Source: UBA5216 sp963924885
GTDB taxonomy: Bacteria > Pseudomonadota > Gammaproteobacteria > Burkholderiales > SG8-41
DNA: 18,735 nucleotides
Direction: 5' to 3'
Assembly (NCBI GenBank): GCA_963924885.1
Contig: CAWUUY010000379.1
Span: 1-18,735, forward strand
Below the pieces are notes generated by a model. That model was not told where the DNA came from. It made no database searches and saw only the letters and a list, made by a program, of their open reading frames with translations. Numbering within the stretch: the first letter of the stretch is position 1; each line of letters starts with the position of its first letter. Shown piece after piece: positions 7,344 through 15,075 of the stretch. The position numbers were made by a program, and so were the translations under genes.

Positions 7344-9492
7344 TGATCTTTCCTCCCGCCAACGCCTGCATCACTTGCTCCTTGGGTCCGTCGGCCACCA
7401 CCTTGCCGCCATCCAGCACGATCAGCCGCGGCACCAGTGTCAGCAACGAAGCGCGATGTGTCACCAGCACAAAGGTCTTGCCCCCCAAGGTATTGCCCAA
7501 TCGCGTCTTGAAGTTCTCCTCGGAACGGTTATCGAGCGCGTTGGTGGGTTCGTCCATAATCAGCACCGGCGGATCCAGCAACAGCGCGCGTGCAATAGCT
7601 ACCGTTTGTCGTTGACCGCCCGACAAGCCTTCGCCGCGCTCGCCGATAGCCAGGTCAAATCCCTGTTCCGATGGGTGTATGAATTCAGTCACGCCCGCTA
7701 TTTCCGCCGCGCGCAGCATGGCGGCGTCGTCCGCGTAGGGCGCGGCAAACAGGATGTTCTCCTTGACCGTGCCGAAGAACAGCACGATGTCCTGCGGCAC
7801 ATAACCTATGTTACGACGCAGCGTCGCCGGATCGATCTGGTTCACGTCCACGCCGTCCACCAGTATCGAGCCGGTAGTCGGCTTGTACAGCCCGAGGATC
7901 AGTTTCTCGATGGTGGACTTGCCCGATCCGATGCGCCCTATCATGCCCACGCGCTCGCCGGCGGCGATCTTGAACGACACGTTGGATAATGCCGGCACCT
8001 TGTGGCCGGGATAGGTGAAGGTTACTTCGCGAAATTCGATGCTGCCCAAAATCACCGGACGATGCACGAAGCTCTTGTTCGCGGGGCGCTCCACCGGCAG
8101 GCTCATCACGTTGTGCAGCGTCCGCAACGAAGCTGCGGACTGGTGCCAGCGAGCAAGCAAACCGGCGACACTGCCTAATGGCGCCAATGCGCGAGAATTC
8201 AGCATCGTACACGCCACCAAAGCACCCACGGTCAACAACCGGTCGTTAATCAAATAGACGCCGAAAACAACGATGGCAATGCTGGACATTTGCTGTATGG
8301 TCATCGATGAATTGATGATGGCCTGAGACAAGGTGCGAGACTTGATACCCAGTCTCGACACCGCACCCACCAGTTGCTCCCACTTGCGCTGGATCGCACC
8401 TTCGGCCGCCAGCGATTTGATGGTTTCGATGCCAGTGAGACTTTCGATCAACAGGCCCTGCTTTTGCGCGCTGCAGCGAAAGCTTTCCTGAATCACCGCG
8501 CCCAACTGGCGTTGCAGCACCAGCCCGCAAAGGATCACCAACGGCACCGTGACGATGGGCACCAGGCACAGCCATCCGCCCACCCAGTAAATCGCGAAGA
8601 TGAAAATGAATACGAACGGCATGTCCACCAGCGCGGTAATGGTGGCGGAGGTGATGAATTCACGGAACGATTCGAACTCCTGCACGTTGCTGGCGAACGA
8701 CCCCACTGACTGCGGACGCGATTCCATGCGCACGCCCATCGCGCGCTCGAAAATATTAGCCGACAAAATGACATCGATGCGCTTGCCCGCAAGATCCACC
8801 AAGTAGCTGCGCAACATGCGCATGACAAAATCGAACATCAGCACGACCAAAACACCGATGGTCAGCGCCCACAACGTCTCGGTGGTGTCGTTAGGCACCA
8901 CGCGATCGTATACATTCATGACAAACAGCGGCGTCACCAACGCAAACAGGTTGATCAGAAGCGACGCCAGCAGCACCTCGGCATAAATCGGCCACGCCTG
9001 TTTCACCACGCCCCAGAACCAATGCTCCACACGCGGCACCGCCGAAAGCTCCGTGCGGGCGTCGAAGCGCAGCGCGGGGTTGGCCAGAATCGCATTGCCG
9101 GTGTATTCGAGACCCAGCGCGGAAAGCGTGGTTTGCGTGGCGCCACCGGTCTCTGGCGTGATGATTTCGCAGCGCCCATCCTCGCCTACCGACCGCAGCA
9201 CGCAGGCCTGACCGCCTTTCAGCAACAAGATGACCGGTAGCACCAGCGGCGAAATTTCACTCAGCTTGCGGTGAACCAGCTTGGATTTGAGTCCCGCGCG
9301 CTCCGCCGCGCGGACGAACAATTCGGGCGTCAGGCGGCCGTCAACAAGCGGCAAGCCGGCGGAGAGCGTTTCTTCCGAAAACGGGTGATTGAAAATCCGC
9401 GTGAGTAGCGTCAGGCACTTGAGCAGCGGGTCATTCGATGACACGTTCGCCCGAGGAATCGTCCATTGTTCTTTGATTGGTTGTTCCGCCAC
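7327..9492 (-). CDS. lapB: Type I secretion ABC transporter (ATPase/permease)
   Basis: I choose GTG 9492 as start (721 residues) because AAGGA stands 5 nt upstream; the frame is also open to a TTG at 9510. Residues 1-140 form a C39-like domain without the catalytic Cys-Gly motif, so it binds substrate rather than cleaving it, as in LapB and HlyB. A six-helix permease follows (about 160-450; LLASLLINLFALVTPLFVMNVYDRVVPND is typical). The ATPase domain has Walker A GRIGSGKST (about 519), LSGGQ (about 623), Walker B VLIMDEP (about 643) and the switch His in VTHR. It powers export of the LapA adhesin. It overlaps lapC by 17 bp, and a 9-bp GC hairpin lies just upstream of its ribosome site. Confidence 0.9.
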   Translation of the reverse strand: MAEQPIKEQWTIPRANVSSNDPLLKCLTLLTRIFNHPFSEETLSAGLPLVDGRLTPELFVRAAERAGLKSKLVHRKLSEISPLVLPVILLLKGGQACVLRSVGEDGRCEIITPETGGATQTTLSALGLEYTGNAILANPALRFDARTELSAVPRVEHWFWGVVKQAWPIYAEVLLASLLINLFALVTPLFVMNVYDRVVPNDTTETLWALTIGVLVVLMFDFVMRMLRSYLVDLAGKRIDVILSANIFERAMGVRMESRPQSVGSFASNVQEFESFREFITSATITALVDMPFVFIFIFAIYWVGGWLCLVPIVTVPLVILCGLVLQRQLGAVIQESFRCSAQKQGLLIESLTGIETIKSLAAEGAIQRKWEQLVGAVSRLGIKSRTLSQAIINSSMTIQQMSSIAIVVFGVYLINDRLLTVGALVACTMLNSRALAPLGSVAGLLARWHQSAASLRTLHNVMSLPVERPANKSFVHRPVILGSIEFREVTFTYPGHKVPALSNVSFKIAAGERVGMIGRIGSGKSTIEKLILGLYKPTTGSILVDGVDVNQIDPATLRRNIGYVPQDIVLFFGTVKENILFAAPYADDAAMLRAAEIAGVTEFIHPSEQGFDLAIGERGEGLSGGQRQTVAIARALLLDPPVLIMDEPTNALDNRSEENFKTRLGNTLGGKTFVLVTHRASLLTLVPRLIVLDGGKVVADGPKEQVMQALAGGKINVAKH

Positions 9493-9510
9493 GCTGTTCC
9501 TTTCACGCAA

Positions 9511-9531
9511 TCGGGGCGCGACGCGCCCCGA
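9511..9531 (-). other. Hairpin in the lapB leader
   Basis: TCGGGGCGC pairs with GCGCCCCGA around a 3-nt loop, giving a 9-bp GC-rich stem that ends about 10 nt before the AAGGA ribosome site of lapB. No U-run follows on either strand, so it is not a standard terminator. It may protect the lapBC mRNA 5' end or affect translation. Confidence 0.4.
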
Positions 9532-9574
9532 ACACCGCTCATGTGTATTGGTGTGAGTCTAACTTACAAATCGT

Positions 9575-9730
9575 GTCTCTATTCAGTCCCTATGAAAATG
9601 CCTGCAAATTCGTGCCACGAAATAGTTTTGGCATTCACGGTTCATAGGGAAACGTATTTCCGTTGGAGATTATGTTCGAAAAACCTTTCCCTCTGAGAAG
9701 TGGACATTTTCATAGGGGGTGAATAGAGAC
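9575..9730. mobile_element. MITE-like element, 156 bp, between lapD and lapB
   Basis: The 26-bp terminal inverted repeats at 9575-9600 and 9705-9730 (GTCTCTATTC...CCCTATGAAAATG) match at 24 of 26 positions. The flanks CAAATCGT (9567-9574) and AAAATCGT (9731-9738) match at 7 of 8 bases and look like a target-site duplication. An internal copy of the inner repeat, TTCATAGGGA, is at 9642-9651. It encodes no protein. It resembles a non-autonomous insertion element and is unrelated in sequence to the element at 2710-2982. Confidence 0.75.
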
Positions 9731-9780
9731 AAAATCGTAACAATTCACAATTTATGTCACGGAAATAGGTCGTGGCATTC
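9613..9780. repeat. Imperfect direct repeat pair ending TGGCATTC
   Basis: One copy at 9613-9636 (TGCCACGAAATAG...TGGCATTC) lies in the MITE-like element. The other at 9755-9780 (TGTCACGGAAATAG...TGGCATTC) lies 25 bp beyond its right end. They match at roughly 21 of 26 aligned positions. Each has partly self-complementary ends (TGCCA/TGGCA type). Their meaning is unclear; they may reflect an older repeat into which the element moved, or a larger composite unit. Confidence 0.4.
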
Positions 9781-9824
9781 GCTACTCATTCATTCATGTT
9801 CGGCGGGATGGATAGGGAATTTAC

Positions 9825-11786
9825 CTACTCCGGTTTGCCGATGAAGTATCCCTGCGCACCATCGACCATCATCCCCTTGACCGCCTCGAACTCCTGTGCG
9901 GTCTCGATATACTCGGTGATGACCTGTATGCCCAAGCCGTGTGCAATGCCCACCAGCGCCTGAATAAAGAACTGCTTGTCGGTGGATTCGATCATGCCGC
10001 GCGTATAGCCGCCGTCGATCTTGATGTAATCCACTTCGAGCCCGCGCAAAAAACCGAGCGACGCCGTGCTTTGGCCAAACCGGTCGATGGAAAGGCGCAC
10101 GCCGGTTGCGCGCAATTTGCTGAATACGGCTCGTACCGCTTCAATGTGCCCGACGATGGCATGTTCCGCCACTTCAATAATGATGTGCTTCGCGATCTCG
10201 TGCCGCGCATTCAGCGCCGCGTATAACCAATCCACGAACGGTGCATCCAGCAAGGACTCCAGCGACAGGTTCAGCGCGGTGGCGCCGCCTTTGATGGGGC
10301 CATTCGCCGCGATATTCTGCATCAGCTTTTCCGTCACGGTGCGGTCCACTAACTGCAAGGCGCCGAGCCGCTTGGCCGTGGCGATGAACAGCCCCGCGCG
10401 CACGATGGAACCATCGGCCGCCAGGATGCGTATGCACGCTTCGCTGCGATAGGCCCAGTCCGCGTCGGCCATCTGGCATGCGCGTACGGGCTGGTATTGC
10501 AGCACCACGCGATCCGCCGGCAGGCCGACTTTGAACAGCCCGTTGATTTCCATCGTCATGGCGGTGTTTTGATCGCTCTGCACTTCTTCCTGCAGGTGCC
10601 AGGCGGGCACACCGCGCCCCTGCGCCACCGACAAGGCTTGGCCGGCGGCGGCCATCAGCTTGCCGAAAACCGCCCCTTCGTGATGCCGGTAATAAGCGAG
10701 ACCAGCATGCGCCATCAGGCTTTGTTCCGTGCGCGGGAACTCCTCGATTTCTGCCAGCCCCTGGATTAACGTGTCACCCAGCTTCGCCACTTCCGTATCC
10801 GAAATTTCAGGGACCACGACCGCAAATTCCGGACCATCGAGCTTGGCCACCAGCGCGTTGGCATGGCCCTTGGCGACTTCCTGCAACAGAAATGCCGTGC
10901 GTTTGAGCAGGGTGTCGCCGGCCACCCGCCCTTCGCGTTCGTTGTACGCGGCAAAACCGCGAATGCGGATCACCGCGACCGCACCGGTGCCGAATTTCGT
11001 GGGCGCGCCGATCAGGTGCGTCAGTTGTTCGTTGAAGTCGTTGCGGTTCATCAAGCCCGTCACCGCATCGACATAGGCCTTCTTGCGCATCTTGTCGGCC
11101 AGATCGGTCTGATCGTTCAGCATGCGCTCCACCGAACGGCACATGGAATTCAGTGCGGTTGATATGCGATGCAATTCACGTGCCCACGGCAGCTTGTCCA
11201 GCGTGGTGAACTTTCGCTTGGCGATATCCTCGGCCTGCCGCTCCATATCGTCGAGCGGACGCAATGCCAACCGCAGCACGATCACCACCACCACCAGCGA
11301 AATGATCGCGACGGAAAACAGTACCCAGAACGACCGTTTGGAGATTTCCCACATTTCCCTGTAGGCGTGTCCGGGGTGACTTTCCACCTCGATGATCGCC
11401 GCCTTGCGCCAGCCGTCCATCACGACGGCATTCATGCGCGGCGTCGGCAGTGCAAAGGAATTCATGAACCAGGACGGAACGCCCTCGACGGCTTTTTCGA
11501 CGCGCTTTTTGAAAATCGGCTCGCCGGTCACTTTTTTGACCAAAATCTCGCTGTAGTAGCCGCGATCGAAAATCGCGCTGGTCATCAGCTCAATGGTGAC
11601 CGTATCGTTGTAGCTCTTGCTCTGGGTAATCGACAACCCGAGCGAGGTGGCGGTGTCCTGCGCGTGTGTTTCCATCGCGCGCGTCAGATAATCACGGGTG
11701 CTGTTGACCACCGTATACAGCGTCGCGAAAAACACCACGATCCACAGCACGGATATCAGTCCAACCAACAGTCGTGAAAGTTTCAT
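9825..11786 (-). CDS. lapD: LapD-type c-di-GMP receptor, degenerate GGDEF-EAL
   Basis: The protein has 653 residues. The order is a membrane helix (about 5-27), a periplasmic LapD/MoxY-type domain (28-152, with HAQDTATSLGLSI, SAIFDRGYYSEI and W106 in VPSWF), a second helix (153-175), HAMP (about 172-225), GGDEF-like and EAL-like domains. The GGDEF signature is DGPEF (317-321), so no cyclase is expected. In the EAL domain the motif reads EAC (449-451) and DDFG is replaced by DRFG, losing a key metal ligand, while LNLS, KIDGG and QGYFIGKP remain. This fits a receptor that binds but does not break c-di-GMP. By the Pseudomonas model it binds LapG on the periplasmic side, with the conserved Trp as contact, when c-di-GMP is high. 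It follows lapG by 52 bp. Confidence 0.92.
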   Translation of the reverse strand: MKLSRLLVGLISVLWIVVFFATLYTVVNSTRDYLTRAMETHAQDTATSLGLSITQSKSYNDTVTIELMTSAIFDRGYYSEILVKKVTGEPIFKKRVEKAVEGVPSWFMNSFALPTPRMNAVVMDGWRKAAIIEVESHPGHAYREMWEISKRSFWVLFSVAIISLVVVVIVLRLALRPLDDMERQAEDIAKRKFTTLDKLPWARELHRISTALNSMCRSVERMLNDQTDLADKMRKKAYVDAVTGLMNRNDFNEQLTHLIGAPTKFGTGAVAVIRIRGFAAYNEREGRVAGDTLLKRTAFLLQEVAKGHANALVAKLDGPEFAVVVPEISDTEVAKLGDTLIQGLAEIEEFPRTEQSLMAHAGLAYYRHHEGAVFGKLMAAAGQALSVAQGRGVPAWHLQEEVQSDQNTAMTMEINGLFKVGLPADRVVLQYQPVRACQMADADWAYRSEACIRILAADGSIVRAGLFIATAKRLGALQLVDRTVTEKLMQNIAANGPIKGGATALNLSLESLLDAPFVDWLYAALNARHEIAKHIIIEVAEHAIVGHIEAVRAVFSKLRATGVRLSIDRFGQSTASLGFLRGLEVDYIKIDGGYTRGMIESTDKQFFIQALVGIAHGLGIQVITEYIETAQEFEAVKGMMVDGAQGYFIGKPE

Positions 11787-11813
11787 ATGCTGCCCCGCTA
11801 TAATAAAATATCG

Positions 11814-11830
11814 TTTAAAAACAAATACTT
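11814..11830 (-). promoter_or_regulatory. AT-rich shared box, lapD copy
   Basis: TTTAAAAACAAATACTT differs at one base from the box upstream of lapA and the TolC-like gene. It lies 27 bp upstream of the lapD start, inside the 52-bp gap after lapG. Its flank (ATAAAATAT on the plus strand) is shared with the copy at 15040-15055. Confidence 0.45.
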
Positions 11831-11838
11831 ATGATTTA

Positions 11839-12528
11839 TTACGTTGCGCCGCGCATGCGCGTTTGCAAATCTTTCCAGTGCCCGATGCGATCCGAGCTGC
11901 CTACCGATTGACCGCGACCGGTCTGCTCCTTGGCGAGCCACAACCCCGAACCGTTGAAGCTGTACACCGGCACCAAATCCGTGCGCGCAGATGCCGGGAG
12001 TATCGATTTATTGATATTGTCAAGAATCACCGGCTCGGCATCCACCGTGGCGAAATACGCCAGCACCATGTGCGCCTCGTTGTACACCCTGATTTCCTTG
12101 ACGTAGGTGATCTGCAACTTGTCGTCCGGCACACCGATCGCGCGCAGCGTGAAATACTTGGCAATGGAAAAATCCTCGCAGTCGCCGCCGTTGGTCGAGA
12201 GAAATTCTATCGGCGTCGCCCAGTAATCTTCCTTGCCCCAGTGTTCGCGGTCGCTCTTGAACGTGGTGCGGTTCATGAAATCATTGACCAGTTCGAGCTT
12301 TTGGCGCTCGGACAGCGCACGGTTCTTGGGATTGCCCATCAGCGCGCGCCAACTGGTCAACCGTTCGCGCGCCACCGGGCCGAAGTTTTCCGCAAGTCTG
12401 GCGATCTGCGCATCGGTAATGGTCACGACTTCCTGCGCAAAGGCGAGCGCGATCACCAGCGTAGGCAGCAGCCAGGCTAGCCAGGGAATCGATGCACGTT
12501 TGGATTTCGGGATGTTCACGGAGGCCAT
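11839..12528 (-). CDS. lapG: LapG-type periplasmic cysteine protease (adhesin-cleaving)
   Basis: The protein has 229 residues with an N-terminal membrane/signal segment, IPWLAWLLPTLVIALAFA (about 14-31). It belongs to the transglutaminase-like cysteine protease family of LapG (DUF920). The visible triad is C117 (NGGDCEDFS), H153 (EAHMVLAYF) and D170 (VILDNI). Acidic residues around C117 (D116, E118, D119) and in VPDDKL (133-138) suit calcium binding as in known LapG. It would cut LapA after the retention module, at the TAAG site seen at residues 114-117 of the adhesin, unless held by LapD. The start ATG 12528 lacks a strong ribosome site. It is the first lap gene of the block, 106 bp after the tRNA gene, and its promoter is not obvious. 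Confidence 0.9.
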   Translation of the reverse strand: MASVNIPKSKRASIPWLAWLLPTLVIALAFAQEVVTITDAQIARLAENFGPVARERLTSWRALMGNPKNRALSERQKLELVNDFMNRTTFKSDREHWGKEDYWATPIEFLSTNGGDCEDFSIAKYFTLRAIGVPDDKLQITYVKEIRVYNEAHMVLAYFATVDAEPVILDNINKSILPASARTDLVPVYSFNGSGLWLAKEQTGRGQSVGSSDRIGHWKDLQTRMRGAT

Positions 12529-12634
12529 TTCAGTCGTTGCAGAAACTTTAACCTACTGTGCACGTTTGGTCGCGTTCGCCGCGCAATATCCGGACTCCTG
12601 CCTCTCACGGACAGATCCGATCGGAGAAAAAGAT

Positions 12635-12711
12635 TGGCGCGCCCGAGACGATTCGAACGTCCGACCCCTGCCTTCGGAGGGCAGTACTCTATCCAGCTGA
12701 GCTACGGGCGC
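12635..12711 (-). tRNA. tRNA-Arg (anticodon CCG)
   Basis: The minus strand gives a full 77-nt cloverleaf with encoded CCA. The acceptor stem is GCGCCCG (12711-12705) with CGGGCGC, discriminator G, then CCA. The D arm is GCTCAGCTGGATAGAGT. The anticodon stem CTGCC/GGCAG encloses loop CTCCGAA (anticodon CCG), and the T arm contains GTTCGAATC. A short T-run (CTTTTTC) follows on the minus strand. Confidence 0.95.
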
Positions 12712-12751
12712 GTGGAGCTGGGAGTTTAGCACGCGCGCGGCGGGCAATGCT

Positions 12752-12780
12752 TTTACCCGGCGTGCCGCACACGCTATAAT
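12752..12780 (+). promoter_or_regulatory. Sigma70-type promoter of the cytochrome c gene
   Basis: A perfect -10 TATAAT lies at 12775-12780, with TTTACC as -35 at 12752-12757 and a 17-bp spacer. It stands 32 bp upstream of the cytochrome start codon. Confidence 0.65.
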
Positions 12781-12812
12781 CCGTTGTTTTGGCGCAACTA
12801 AAAGAGTAGACC

Positions 12813-13373
12813 ATGAGCGACTCGCACCCGACGCAAACCACACCTTCCACGCACTCTTCCGAAGACTCCGGCCTTATCAAGACGCCCGCACAATTGATCG
12901 TGGTGGTCGTGCTGTCTTTTGTGGTGCCCATTGCCGCGATTTTCACGATTATTCATTTTGTGATGGCGGATCAGCCTCGCGCGAAATCGGGATCGGACAA
13001 AGTGGTTGCCGCGCGTATCAAGCCCGTGGGCAGCACGCCAGAGATCGAGAAAGGCCCATCGCCGCTGGTGCCCGTACCCGTACCGGTGGCGGCGGCACCG
13101 GCAGCAGACGCCGCCGCGCCCGCTGCGGCTGGCAGCAACGGCAAAGCGGTGTACGACGCCAGTTGCATGGCGTGTCATGGCGTCGGGATTGCCGGCGCAC
13201 CGAAAACGGGCGACAAAGCTGCGTGGGCGCCGCGCATCGGCGCGGGCATCGCCGCGATGCAAACCAGTGCGATCAAAGGCAAGAACGCGATGCCGGCAAA
13301 AGGCGGCAACCTGAGCCTGTCCGATGCCGACGTCAAGGCCGCGGTCGATTACATGGTTGCACAATCCAAATAA
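12813..13373 (+). CDS. Membrane-anchored class I cytochrome c (c5-like)
   Basis: The protein has 186 residues. One N-terminal membrane helix (about 27-51, LIVVVVLSFVVPIAAIFTIIHFV) is uncleaved and acts as an anchor. A Pro/Ala/Val-rich linker (80-107) leads to a small c-type cytochrome domain with the heme site CMACH (118-122) and a Met ligand in KGKNAMPAKGG (M160). This is the usual layout of betaproteobacterial c5-family electron carriers facing the periplasm. The redox partner is unknown. The start has an AAAGAG ribosome site and a good promoter upstream, and a strong terminator follows, so it is a single-gene transcript. Confidence 0.88.
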   Translation: MSDSHPTQTTPSTHSSEDSGLIKTPAQLIVVVVLSFVVPIAAIFTIIHFVMADQPRAKSGSDKVVAARIKPVGSTPEIEKGPSPLVPVPVPVAAAPAADAAAPAAAGSNGKAVYDASCMACHGVGIAGAPKTGDKAAWAPRIGAGIAAMQTSAIKGKNAMPAKGGNLSLSDADVKAAVDYMVAQSK

Positions 13374-13400
13374 TCGTGTTGTCGCATTGGCATAGACATC

Positions 13401-13426
13401 AAGGCGCGGGCGACCGCGCCTTTTTT
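13401..13426 (+). terminator. Rho-independent terminator of the cytochrome c gene
   Basis: GGCGCGG (13403-13409) pairs with CCGCGCC (13414-13420) around loop GCGA, flanked by AA/TT and followed by six T. It lies 28 bp after the cytochrome stop. Confidence 0.9.
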
Positions 13427-13450
13427 GTTGCCTGGATCAGGTAACTGGGG

Positions 13451-14290
13451 ATGGCCACCTATGCCATCGGCGACGTACAAGGTTGTTATGACGCCCTGCG
13501 CCGTCTGCTTGACATCGTAAAGTTCGATCCGCCGCGCGACACCTTGTGGCTGGTGGGCGACTTGGTAAATCGCGGCCCCCAATCGCTGGAGACATTGCGC
13601 TACGTGCGCCGCCTCGGTGACGCGGCAGTCACCGTGCTGGGCAATCACGATCTGCATCTGCTGGTCGCGGCGTCGGGCTACACCCGACAATATCCCGGCG
13701 ATACGCTGGACGCCATACTGCTCGCGCCGGATCGCGACAACTTGCTGCATTGGCTGCGCCAGCAAAAGTTGATGCACTACGACCAGAAGATCGACTATGC
13801 CATGGTGCATGCCGGTTTGCTGCCGCACTGGAGCATCGCGCAGGCGGAATCGCTGGCGCGTGAAGCCGAACAGGCGCTGCGCGGCGACGAATGCGACGAG
13901 TTGTTGCGCCGGATGTACGGCAACGAGCCGCGCGCGTGGCGCGACGATTTACTGGGGCACGACCGGTTGCGCGTGATCATCAACGCCATGACGCGCATGC
14001 GGCTGTGCACCGCGCAAGGCGAAATGGAGTTTCGCCACAAACTTGCGCCAGTGGCGGGCACGATGCCCGAAGGATTCATGCCATGGTATGACGTGCCGGG
14101 CCGCGCCAGCGCCGACACGCCGATGATCTTCGGGCACTGGGCGTCGCTCGGCGTGCTGCTGCGCGCTGACGTGGTCGGCCTGGATTCCGGCTGTGTGTGG
14201 GGCCGCAAGTTAAGCGCGCTACGTCTCGAAGACCGCCGCACATTTCAATGCGGCTGCGGCGCGCTCAAAAGTTCAATGTCCGCAGAATAG
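13451..14290 (+). CDS. apaH: Symmetrical diadenosine tetraphosphatase
   Basis: The protein has 279 residues, normal for ApaH, which hydrolyses Ap4A to two ADP in the cytoplasm. The metallophosphatase motifs are GDVQGC (7-12), GDLVNRGP (36-43), GNHD (64-67), VHAGLLPHW (about 118-126) and GHWASLG near the C-terminus. The start ATG lies 25 bp after the terminator of the cytochrome gene. The 3' end overlaps the convergent acyltransferase gene by 26 bp. No promoter stands out between the terminator and the start, so the promoter may lie inside the cytochrome gene. Confidence 0.95.
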   Translation: MATYAIGDVQGCYDALRRLLDIVKFDPPRDTLWLVGDLVNRGPQSLETLRYVRRLGDAAVTVLGNHDLHLLVAASGYTRQYPGDTLDAILLAPDRDNLLHWLRQQKLMHYDQKIDYAMVHAGLLPHWSIAQAESLAREAEQALRGDECDELLRRMYGNEPRAWRDDLLGHDRLRVIINAMTRMRLCTAQGEMEFRHKLAPVAGTMPEGFMPWYDVPGRASADTPMIFGHWASLGVLLRADVVGLDSGCVWGRKLSALRLEDRRTFQCGCGALKSSMSAE

Positions 14291-15029
14291 CCTCGCGCGC
14301 ATGGTGCGCCAGCATTTTGCGGTGTACGCCCTCGGTGACGAGCGGCGGCAGAAAATGCACATGCGCATGAATCTCCTGCTGCGTCAGCATCAGCCTTAGC
14401 GTATCCATGACCGATTTGTCGCCGTCGTAAGCGGCTTCGGTGCAAATCGAGCCGTCAATACGGCGATACTGAATTGCCACCGGAATCACCCGCGCGCCCG
14501 CCTGCTGCGCCGGGCGCAGCAACGAACTGTGAAACGGCAAGACCTGCGTGCCATCGGTGGTGGTTCCCTCGAGAAAAACGCCCATGCCCGCGCCCGCGTG
14601 CAGCGCGTCGCCGATCGCGTCATCCAGTCGCGCCAGATCCCGGCGGTGGCCACGCTCGATAAACAACGTATCGGCCTTGACGCACAACCAGCCGACCAGC
14701 GGCCAGCCCCGCACTTCGGACTTGGCAACGAATCGCGTGGGTACTGCGGCATTGATGATAAAGATGTCCAGCCACGACACGTGATTCGCCACCAACAAGA
14801 ACGGCCCTGCGTCGTGTCGCGGCGGCGCGCCATGTACGGTGAGGTTGGCGGCCAGATGACGCACCAGCCCCGCCGACCAGCGTTGCAGCGAGTGCCTGCG
14901 CCGCGCTGGACCCATTAACGGATAACCCAATCCGGCCACGCCGGCCGCTTGAGTCAAGTGCGCCGAGATGCGCGCCAACCGCCAAGCGCGGGTCAGGCGC
15001 GAGGTGTGAGTACGTCCATTGAGTTTCAA
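14265..15029 (-). CDS. PlsC-type lysophospholipid acyltransferase
   Basis: The frame is open for 254 codons, taking TTG 15029 as start; no in-frame ATG exists near the N-terminus and no ribosome site is clear, so the start is uncertain. The acyltransferase motifs are NHVSWLD (H83, D88; the HX4D catalytic pair), FVAKSEVRGWPLVGW (about 100-114), FIERG (about 123-127) and FLEGTTTDG (152-160). This family acylates lyso-phosphatidic acid or lyso-ornithine lipids at the inner membrane. The sequence alone does not tell which, and the context does not help. It follows the lipoprotein gene by 46 bp and overlaps apaH tail to tail. A degenerate copy of the AT-rich box lies just upstream. Confidence 0.85.
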   Translation of the reverse strand: MKLNGRTHTSRLTRAWRLARISAHLTQAAGVAGLGYPLMGPARRRHSLQRWSAGLVRHLAANLTVHGAPPRHDAGPFLLVANHVSWLDIFIINAAVPTRFVAKSEVRGWPLVGWLCVKADTLFIERGHRRDLARLDDAIGDALHAGAGMGVFLEGTTTDGTQVLPFHSSLLRPAQQAGARVIPVAIQYRRIDGSICTEAAYDGDKSVMDTLRLMLTQQEIHAHVHFLPPLVTEGVHRKMLAHHAREAILRTLNF

Positions 15030-15039
15030 TAAAATATTT

Positions 15040-15055
15040 TTTAAAATAAATACTT
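15040..15055 (-). promoter_or_regulatory. AT-rich shared box, acyltransferase copy (degenerate)
   Basis: TTTAAAATAAATACTT matches the lapD box with one base missing and one changed. With the flank ATAAAATAT the match to the lapD region is about 25 of 29 bases. It ends 10 bp before the proposed TTG start of the acyltransferase. Confidence 0.35.
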
Positions 15056-15075
15056 AAATAACATCGCCGCCGCGC

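Larger units (their letters stand above)
9493..9824. other. Intergenic region between lapD and lapB
   Basis: This 332-bp gap holds the lapB leader hairpin, the MITE-like element at 9575-9730 and an imperfect 24-26-bp direct repeat (9613-9636 inside the element, 9755-9780 outside it). No gene is visible. The lapBC promoter must lie here if lapBC is not read through from lapD, but I cannot name its hexamers. Confidence 0.5.

Noticed and set aside
7273..7989. Long plus-strand frames opposite lapB and lapC
   Set aside because: They are shadows of GC-rich minus-strand genes that have full domain signatures.
12635..12711. tRNA-Arg as an integration site for the lap block
   Set aside because: I see no integrase gene and no repeated copy of the tRNA 3' end elsewhere in the window.
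12553..12843. Frames covering the tRNA-Arg gene
   Set aside because: The tRNA cloverleaf with encoded CCA explains this sequence; the peptides are the familiar false translations of tRNA regions.
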